A stretch of DNA of 20,437 nt from Pseudomonadota bacterium (GTDB lineage: Bacteria; Pseudomonadota; Gammaproteobacteria; Pseudomonadales; UBA5518), in assembly GCA_022705125.1 (NCBI GenBank), contig JAKJFB010000012.1, positions 2,315 through 22,751 on the forward strand, written 5' to 3'. A program made the translations under genes and the position numbers. The stretch's first letter is position 1. The number at the start of each line of letters is the position of its first letter. This document shows, one piece after another, positions 15,633 through 20,437 of this stretch. Under the pieces are notes generated by a model. That model made no database searches. It had not been told where the DNA came from and was given only the letters and a program-made list of their open reading frames with translations.

Positions 15633-16841
15633 TCAGGGTGCCAGTCCCAGCAGCTCGGCGGCATTGCCGCGCATGATGCGCCGCTGCTCGGCGGCGCTGA
15701 AGGAACCGAGCTCGCGCAGCATGTCGGCGGAGGCATGCAGGCCCTCTGGGTGCGGGTAATCCGAGCCGTGGAGCACGCATTGCACGCCGGCCGCGCGCGC
15801 CACGGCGGCGATATCGTCCTCGAAGAAGGGGACGATGCGGAACTGCCGCTGGAAGGTCTCGCTCGGCTTCAGCGACGGCTTGCCGAAGGCCCAGCGCGAA
15901 CGGTGGTCACCGAGCCGATAGATCTTGTCGAGCGTCTTCAGCAGGTGCGGCAGCCAGGCCGCACCGTACTCCACGATCAACATGCGCAACCCCGGGAAGC
16001 GGTCCGGGAGGTTGTGGAAGACCAGCGCCGCGATCTGGTCGATGATGGTGCGCTCACCCATGCCGACGAAGGTGTTGAACGGTGTGAAGCGGTGCGAGGG
16101 CGGGTTCGCGGGCTCGCCCCAGGGCGCGGCCTGCATCGCGTTGAAACCGGTGGCACCGATGTGGAACACCACCACCAGCCCGGCCTCCTGCACGCGCGCC
16201 CAGAACGGGTCGAAATACGGATCCGCCGGCGAGCGGCCGTTGACCGGTCCCGTGGTGAGCAGCACCAGGCGCACGCCCTCGGCGATCAGGCGCTCGAGCT
16301 CCTCGAGCGCGTGCGGCAGGTCCGCGAGCGACATCAGCGCGGTGCAGAAGATGCGCCCGTCGCCGCCCCAGCCCCAGTCCGCGGCCAGCCAGCGGTTGAA
16401 GCTGCGGATGCTCGGGTAGAGCACCTCGTGGAAGTCGGGATCGGCGCGCATCTGCCACTCGACACCGACGCCGAGCGTGGGAATCTGCACCGCGGCCTCG
16501 ACGCCCTGGCGGTCCATCTCGACCAGCCGCGCGCCGCGCTCGATGAACTGCGGGAAATCCTGCGCCGCGACCGGGTTCAGGTTCACCGCGCCGCCCTCCT
16601 CGGTGTCGCCGCGCAGGAATTCGACCATCGCGCCGGGAGGTGCGACGTGGTCGCCCACCGCGGCGCTGAAGAATTGCAGGCGCTTGGAGCCGAGCATCAT
16701 CACGCCGATGCCGTCGGCGCGGCTGCGATCCACCCACACCGTGCGCTCGCGAAAGCGCGGCTCGATGTGGCGCGTGAAGCAGTCGTCGGCCTCGTAGTAG
16801 TGGTTGTCGCAGTCGATCAGGCGATAGTCGGGCGCGGTCAT
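15633..16841 (-). CDS. Amidohydrolase 2 family protein (ACMSD/LigI-like)
   Basis: This is a metal-dependent TIM-barrel hydrolase or decarboxylase of 402 residues. It opens with RLIDCDNHYYEADDCFTRHI, the D-x-D-N-H-Y-Y-E form of the first metal motif found in a large set of actinobacterial and gammaproteobacterial amidohydrolase-2 proteins. VVFHIGATG supplies a later barrel histidine, MLIVEYGAAWLPHLL is typical of the family, and VLHGSDYPHPEGL near residue 365 carries the catalytic Asp. Related enzymes decarboxylate or hydrolyse ring-cleavage products and aromatic acids; the substrate cannot be read here. The ATG at 16841 is chosen because MTAPDYRLIDCDNH gives the usual N-terminus, though its ribosome-binding site (GAGAG, 10 bases away) is weak. 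The gene stands between two clusters of hairpin repeats. Confidence 0.87.
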   Translation of the reverse strand: MTAPDYRLIDCDNHYYEADDCFTRHIEPRFRERTVWVDRSRADGIGVMMLGSKRLQFFSAAVGDHVAPPGAMVEFLRGDTEEGGAVNLNPVAAQDFPQFIERGARLVEMDRQGVEAAVQIPTLGVGVEWQMRADPDFHEVLYPSIRSFNRWLAADWGWGGDGRIFCTALMSLADLPHALEELERLIAEGVRLVLLTTGPVNGRSPADPYFDPFWARVQEAGLVVVFHIGATGFNAMQAAPWGEPANPPSHRFTPFNTFVGMGERTIIDQIAALVFHNLPDRFPGLRMLIVEYGAAWLPHLLKTLDKIYRLGDHRSRWAFGKPSLKPSETFQRQFRIVPFFEDDIAAVARAAGVQCVLHGSDYPHPEGLHASADMLRELGSFSAAEQRRIMRGNAAELLGLAP

Positions 16842-16854
16842 GGCGGTGGCTCTC

Positions 16855-16925
16855 GTAGGTTCGCATTCATGCGGACATGATGTGGGTCCGCATTCATGCG
16901 GACGGTTGTCCGGTTTAAACCGGAC
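16855..16925. repeat. 18-bp hairpin family, tandem units plus palindrome
   Basis: Two forward units lie at 16855-16876 (one G-T pair in the stem) and 16882-16903 (GTCCGCAT-TC-ATGCGGAC). The perfect palindrome GTCCGGTTTAAACCGGAC follows at 16908-16925. The layout copies that at 1911-1987, but the stem base pair G-C at the sixth position has become C-G on both sides. It lies just upstream of the amidohydrolase start, within the sequence that would be its leader or promoter. Confidence 0.8.
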
Positions 16926-16986
16926 CTGCGTCGGGAGATCGCGCCATTCTACGCAACGCCTCCGCCACCCCGCGATTACAAAGCCT

Positions 16987-17445
16987 TCAGGCGGGAAAGA
17001 AACGCGAGATCGTGTCGACCACGCAGGCCGGGCGCTCGCCGCCCTCGATCTCGACCGTGATGCGCACGATCACCTGCACCGCGCCCTTCACTTCCTCCAC
17101 GGCCACGATCTCGCCGCGACCGCGGATGCGCGAGTCCACCGGCACCGCCGCGGGAAAACGCACCTTGTCGACGCCGTAGTTCACGCCCATCGAGGTGTTG
17201 TCGACGCGCATCAGCTCGGGCAGGAACAGGTTCACCAGCGACAGCGTCAGGTAGCCGTGCGCGATGCACTTGCCGTAGGGGCCGCTCGCGGCCTTCACCG
17301 GATCGACGTGGATCCACTGGTGATCCCCGGTGGCGTCGGCGAACAGGTTGATGCGCTCCTGCGAGATCGTGAGCCAGTCGGTCACGCCGAGTTGCGTGCC
17401 TTCCTTGCCGATCAGGTCCGCGGGACGATCGAAAACGGTGGTCAT
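16987..17445 (-). CDS. MaoC family (R)-specific enoyl-CoA hydratase-like protein
   Basis: This is a hot-dog-fold hydratase of 152 residues. The hydratase-2 motif is complete: RINLFADATGDHQWIHVDP with catalytic Asp41 and His46, followed by GKCIAHGYLTLSL (59-70). Members hydrate trans-2-enoyl-CoA to (R)-3-hydroxyacyl-CoA, feeding fatty acid oxidation or polyhydroxyalkanoate synthesis. The C-terminal half (VNYGVDKVRFPAAVPVDSRI) matches NodN/MaoC-like proteins. The ATG at 17445 has GGAG 7 bases upstream. An upstream extension of the frame to 17559 is GC-rich and unlike the family. It is divergent from the FimV-like gene and probably monocistronic. Confidence 0.92.
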   Translation of the reverse strand: MTTVFDRPADLIGKEGTQLGVTDWLTISQERINLFADATGDHQWIHVDPVKAASGPYGKCIAHGYLTLSLVNLFLPELMRVDNTSMGVNYGVDKVRFPAAVPVDSRIRGRGEIVAVEEVKGAVQVIVRITVEIEGGERPACVVDTISRFFPA

Positions 17446-17510
17446 GTAGTTGCTCCAGCTGCGTTGGGTGCGTGGCCCGCGCCGCTCGGGCGCGGCGCCG
17501 GGGGCCGCGT

Positions 17511-17579
17511 AGTGTAGCCGCGCGCCGGCGGGCTGCGCCACGGCCCGCGGTGGCGGCATCCCGGGGCGCTGCCTATACT
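17511..17579. promoter_or_regulatory. Divergent promoter region of maoC-like and fimV-like genes
   Basis: On the plus strand TATACT (17574-17579, 5 of 6) is a good -10 box for the FimV-like gene, 34 bases before its ATG, but no clear -35 lies 17 bp upstream. On the minus strand TACACT (17516-17511, 4 of 6) is a candidate -10 for the MaoC gene, also without a good -35. The weak -35 elements may mean that activators are needed. Confidence 0.4.
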
Positions 17580-17613
17580 CGGCTCACTGTCCGGCCCGCC
17601 AGAGGTGTGGTTC

Positions 17614-18039
17614 ATGCGTTCATCCAGATTGCCCGGCGCCTCGCGCGCGGGCCTGCGCGCCCTGATGCTGATGGCGGCCCTGCTCGCCACCGGCATGGTG
17701 CAGGCGCTCAGCCTCGGCAACGCCAGCCTGCAGTCGCGCGTCGGGGAGCCGCTGCGCGTGTCGATCCCGCTCGGCAGCCTCGGTGCGGTCACGCAGGGCG
17801 AGATCATCGTCGGGCGTGCCCCGGAGGCCGATTACGCGCGCTTCGGCATCGACCCCGCCGCGCTCAGCACCCCGCTGCGCTTCGAACTGCTCGTCGACAA
17901 GCGCGGCAACGCCAGTGTCGAGGTCCGCAGCGAAAAGCCGCTCAGCGAACCGTTCATCGACGTGGTGGTCGAGGTGCGCTGGCCGACCGGGCGCCTCGTC
18001 AGGGAATACACGCTGCTGCTCGACCTGCCGCCGCGCTGA
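17614..18039 (+). CDS. Free-standing FimV N-terminal domain protein, exported
   Basis: The protein has 141 residues. It begins with a signal peptide: basic start, hydrophobic core [13 protein letters not shown], and likely cleavage after VQA (residue 31). The mature part ([94 protein letters not shown]) matches segment by segment the FimV/HubP N-terminal domain. Full FimV proteins continue for hundreds of residues (proline-rich linker, LysM, TM segment, TPR motif), but this one stops immediately after the domain. It could be a small paralogue or a remnant of a full gene. The ATG at 17614 has AGAGG 8 bases upstream; the upstream GTG (17605) is less likely. FimV organises polar type IV pilus machinery, so a periplasmic scaffold role is a guess. 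Confidence 0.86.
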   Translation: MRSSRLPGASRAGLRALMLMAALLATGMVQALSLGNASLQSRVGEPLRVSIPLGSLGAVTQGEIIVGRAPEADYARFGIDPAALSTPLRFELLVDKRGNASVEVRSEKPLSEPFIDVVVEVRWPTGRLVREYTLLLDLPPR

Positions 18040-18183
18040 GCGCCTGATAGCCCGCGCACCCCGATGTGTGGTGCGCGCTCGCGAAGCAAAACGTCCGACC
18101 GCAGGTGCGGCTTTAAAGGGTGTCGCACAACCATCTGTGCTCGGGAAGCGGCCCGACAATCCGGCGTATCGCGAGCCATCGGC

Positions 18184-18289
18184 GCTCGAGCACCCATCGG
18201 TGCCGCGGACACGCCGTGAATACATCCATGTAGGCTACCTGTCGCCGTCCTGGCGACAGAGTGTCCGCCGCACCGATGGGTGCTCGAGC
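18184..18289 (+). repeat. Nested hairpin element, copy 1
   Basis: Arms of 29 bp (18184-18212 and 18261-18289) pair with a single mismatch; they begin GCTCGAGCACCCATCGGTGC. The 48-base centre holds TACATCCATGTA (18221-18232) and an inner hairpin CTGTCGCC-GTCCT-GGCGACAG (18239-18259). The centre is related to that of copy 2, read on the opposite strand. Confidence 0.85.
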
Positions 18290-18364
18290 CCCTCGCCGTG
18301 GTGGAAACCCTCGAAAAGGCGTGCATTCCCGGATCTGCCCGATGCGGCACGCGCTCGACCGAGC

Positions 18365-18474
18365 GGCTGTGCTGCCCGCTGTTGGCTTGCGGGGCCTTGC
18401 GCCGCAGGACGCGGCGCGGAGCTACAGGGACGTACTCGTGCGTGCCCCGCAGGACAATGGCGGGCAGCACAGCC
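18365..18474 (-). repeat. Nested hairpin element, copy 2 (opposite orientation)
   Basis: Arms of 31 bp (18365-18395 and 18444-18474) pair with a perfect outer 15 bp (GGCTGTGCTGCCCGC) and inner 8 bp (TGCGGGGC), separated by a short imperfect stretch. The centre is again 48 bases. On the minus strand it reads TACGTCCCTGTA followed by an inner hairpin with the same GTCCT loop as copy 1. The arm sequences have no similarity to those of copy 1. Confidence 0.82.
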
Positions 18475-18601
18475 AGCGACGCACCACGCCCGCTCGTTCG
18501 CAATGCAATGGCTTTTGCGACACCCTCTGCAGGCCGCCGCTGGCCGGGAACCGCCGCGCCTGACCTTGCGATCGAAGGGTGGCGCGCCGCCCCGGGGGCT
18601 C

Positions 18602-18607
18602 TATAAT
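18602..18607 (+). promoter_or_regulatory. -10 box of the YebC-family gene
   Basis: A perfect TATAAT lies 27 bases before the ATG and is followed by TGCGCGG, a usual start-site context. No good -35 is present 17 bp upstream (GTGGCG). TTGCGA at 18566 is too far away. Initiation would be near 18614, giving a leader of about 20 bases. Confidence 0.55.
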
Positions 18608-18634
18608 TGCGCGGTTTTTTCAGGGGAACAGATC

Positions 18635-19336
18635 ATGGGCGCTCAGTGGAAAGCCAAGGGCCGCGCCGACGCGGCGGCGACGAAGGGCCGCATCTTCACC
18701 AAGCTGGCCAAGGAAATCATGGTGGCCGCGCGCACCGGCGCGGACCCGGATTCCAACCCGCGGCTGCGCAAGGCCGTCGAGCAGGCCAAGCGCGCCTCGA
18801 TGCCGCGCGACACGCTGGAGCGCGCGATCAAGAAGGGTGCCGGCCTGCTCGACGAACACGTGCAGTACGAATCCCTGACCTTCGAGGGTTTCGCGCCGCA
18901 CCAGGTGCCGGTGATCGTCGAGTGCCTCACCGACAACAAGAACCGCGCCGCGATGAGCATCCGCATGCTGTTTCGCAAGGGCCAGCTCGGCAACTCGGGC
19001 GCGGTGTCGTGGGACTTCAAGTATCTCGGCATGATCGAGGCCACGCCGAATGCGCCTGATGCGGACCCCGAGCTCGCGGCCATCGAGGCCGGTGCGCAGG
19101 ACCTCGAGCCCCTGGAAGACAACGTCACGCTGTTCCTGACCGATCCCACGGATCTCGATGCGGTGACCCGCGCGCTGCCGGGCTTCGGTTTCACGGTGCA
19201 GTCTGCGGTGCTGGGCTACCGGCCCAACAACCCGGTGCAGCTCGACGCGGCAGCGCGCGCCGAGGTCGAGGCCTTTCTCGAGGCGCTCGATGCCGACGAC
19301 GACGTGCAGAACGTCTACGCGGCGCTGGCCGACTGA
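18635..19336 (+). CDS. YebC/PmpR family protein
   Basis: The protein has 233 residues and shows the YebC/TACO1 pattern: [50 protein letters not shown], then [34 protein letters not shown] and [14 protein letters not shown]. The [20 protein letters not shown] start differs from classical YebC (MAGHSKW..) and is that of the second YebC-like protein of pseudomonads and relatives. The family was long described as transcription regulators (PmpR); recent work on YebC and mitochondrial TACO1 points to a role in translation at proline-rich stretches. Either may apply. AGGGGA lies about 7 bases before the ATG at 18635, and a perfect -10 box lies further upstream. It ends 1 bp before the stop of the convergent symporter gene. 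Confidence 0.92.
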   Translation: MGAQWKAKGRADAAATKGRIFTKLAKEIMVAARTGADPDSNPRLRKAVEQAKRASMPRDTLERAIKKGAGLLDEHVQYESLTFEGFAPHQVPVIVECLTDNKNRAAMSIRMLFRKGQLGNSGAVSWDFKYLGMIEATPNAPDADPELAAIEAGAQDLEPLEDNVTLFLTDPTDLDAVTRALPGFGFTVQSAVLGYRPNNPVQLDAAARAEVEAFLEALDADDDVQNVYAALAD

Positions 19337-19337
19337 G

Positions 19338-20437
19338 TCAGGGCGATCCGAGCAGGTGCTCCGGCGCCTCGCGGCCGGGGCGGATCTCGCCGCGTGCGAG
19401 GCGCGCGAAGTAACTGTCCATTTCGCGTTTCACCACCGGTGCCAGCAGGTACAGCCCGATGATGTTCGGCACCGCCATCAGGAAATAGATCGCGTCGGCG
19501 AAGTCCACCAGCTGCGACAGGTCCATCGTCACACCGAATACCGTCATGCCGAGAAAGAACAGCTTGTAGCAGACGTCCACGGCGGCGCTCTCGCCGAACA
19601 GGTAGTTCGCCGCCTTGGTCCCGTAATAGCAGTAGGCGATCATCGTCGAGTAGGCGAACAACAGCACCACCAAGGCGAGCGCGTAGGGGAACCAGGGCAT
19701 CACCGTCGCGAAGGCGGCCGAGGTGAGAGCGACGCCCTGCGCGCCGGTCGACGCGGCGCTGACGCCGGAGATCGTGATCACCAGCGCCGTCATCGTGCAG
19801 ATGATCACGGTGTCGATGAACGGCTCCCAGAGTGCGACCAGGCCTTCGGTCAGGGGCTCGTCGGTGCGCACGCTCGCGTGCGCGATCGGCGCCGAGCCGA
19901 TGCCGGCCTCGTTCGAGAAGGCCGCGCGGCGGAAACCCTGCAGTATCACGCCGAGCACTCCGCCTGCCACGCCCTCGGCCGAGAACGCCCCCGTGACGAT
20001 CGCTGCTAGCGCCTGCGGCAGCATGTGCACGTTATGCGCGATCACGATGAGGCCGGCGCCGAGATAGAGCAGCGCCATCAGCGGCACCAGCTTGTCGGTC
20101 ACCTTCGCGATGCGCTGGATGCCGCCCAGCACCACGATGCCGGTCGCCACGGCCATCGCGACGCCGAACATCCAGGCGCGACCCGCGAGCACGCTGGCAT
20201 CGCCGCCGGTGATCAGCAGCAGCTGGTGGTAGGCCTGGTTCACCTGGAAGAAGTTGCCCGAGCCCAGTGTGCCGAACACGCAGAATACCGCGAAGCTCAG
20301 GCCGAGCAGACGGCCGAGCGGCGCGAGCCGCGGGTACTCGGCCGCGACGCCCTGCGCGAGGTAGTACATCGGGCCGCCGGAGACCGTGCCGTCGGGGCGG
20401 CGGTGGCGGAATTTCACGGCCAGAGTGCATTCGCAGA
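19338..20437 (-). CDS. Alanine or glycine:cation symporter (AGCS family), 3' part
   Basis: This is an inner-membrane Na+/H+-coupled amino acid carrier. The C-terminal 366 residues are in the window; the start lies beyond 20437. The AGCS signature is visible at the edge: CECTLAVKFRHRRPDGTVSG then GPMYYL. At least seven hydrophobic segments follow, with GLSFAVFCVFGTLGSGNFFQ, FSNEAGIGSAPIAHASVRTD and EPFIDTVIICTMTALVITIS as conserved blocks of the family. DLSQLVDFADAIYFLMAVPN and a charged tail end the protein. Alanine or glycine is the usual substrate; which one is not readable. The gene converges with the YebC gene with a single base between the stop codons, leaving no room for a separate terminator. 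Confidence 0.95.
   Translation of the reverse strand, partial: CECTLAVKFRHRRPDGTVSGGPMYYLAQGVAAEYPRLAPLGRLLGLSFAVFCVFGTLGSGNFFQVNQAYHQLLLITGGDASVLAGRAWMFGVAMAVATGIVVLGGIQRIAKVTDKLVPLMALLYLGAGLIVIAHNVHMLPQALAAIVTGAFSAEGVAGGVLGVILQGFRRAAFSNEAGIGSAPIAHASVRTDEPLTEGLVALWEPFIDTVIICTMTALVITISGVSAASTGAQGVALTSAAFATVMPWFPYALALVVLLFAYSTMIAYCYYGTKAANYLFGESAAVDVCYKLFFLGMTVFGVTMDLSQLVDFADAIYFLMAVPNIIGLYLLAPVVKREMDSYFARLARGEIRPGREAPEHLLGSP

Larger units (their letters stand above)
18101..18531. repeat. MITE-like non-coding block with two nested hairpins
   Basis: The 595 bp between the FimV-like stop and the YebC start hold no credible gene. Most of it is a block bounded by an 11-bp perfect inverted repeat, AGGGTGTCGCA (18117-18127) and TGCGACACCCT (18516-18526). 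The left end, 18101-18131, matches a solo sequence at 10602-10632. Inside are two large hairpins (18184-18289 and 18365-18474). With no transposase and repeated ends it resembles a non-autonomous mobile element. I did not see clear target-site duplications. Confidence 0.6.

Noticed and set aside
18040..18600. Possible small genes in the gap before the YebC gene
   Set aside because: Open frames here run through the hairpin arms and show no start site with a ribosome-binding site or any recognisable protein pattern.

Overview
The window is high-GC DNA (I judge well above 60 %) from a gammaproteobacterium. Evidence for this is the guaB-guaA order, an E. coli-type MsrA, a FimV N-terminal domain, a YebC-family protein of the form common in pseudomonads, and many small REP-like palindromes between genes. 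Several genes look like acyl-CoA, lipid or xenobiotic metabolism (ACAD11-type kinase, MaoC hydratase, nitronate monooxygenase family, amidohydrolase, SDR). That suits a Halieaceae- or Nevskiales-like lineage, but the genus cannot be fixed from this window. No tRNA, rRNA, CRISPR array, transposase or phage gene is visible.

Layout. 1-1900: start of guaA and all of guaB on the minus strand, with an excellent guaB promoter and a REP-like cluster between the two genes. 2004-4447: minus-strand operon of a histidine phosphatase, an APH/ACAD11-type kinase and msrA. 4650-5204: small lysine/alanine-rich protein with its own terminator. 5261-6358: compact GlpD-like flavoprotein, convergent with a zinc alcohol dehydrogenase (6330-7331). 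7523-10605: plus-strand set of an HNH protein, a GCS2 carboxylate-amine ligase and an M14 aspartoacylase-like hydrolase, tightly spaced or overlapping. 10731-12518: minus-strand operon of an LEA2 lipoprotein, an SDR and a DUF3301 protein, all overlapping. 12697-13824: nitronate monooxygenase family gene, convergent with an unusual EVE-patatin fusion (13799-15403). 15633-17445: amidohydrolase and MaoC hydratase. 17614-18039: a free-standing FimV N-terminal domain. 18040-18634: a gene-free block built from nested hairpins. 18635-19336: YebC-family gene. 19338-20437: AGCS amino acid/cation symporter, cut by the window end.

The genes are mostly ordinary housekeeping and accessory metabolism in short operons. 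The less ordinary content lies in three places. (1) An in-frame fusion joins a modified-base reader domain (EVE) to a patatin lipase, with a relic-like GTGA at the junction. (2) A translationally coupled ligase/hydrolase pair (GCS2 + M14) could make and break an amide bond in an unknown metabolite. (3) The intergenic repeats include two oppositely oriented nested hairpins near 18184-18474, which share a core but have unrelated long arms, and a family of 18-bp hairpins with compensatory stem changes spread across the window.
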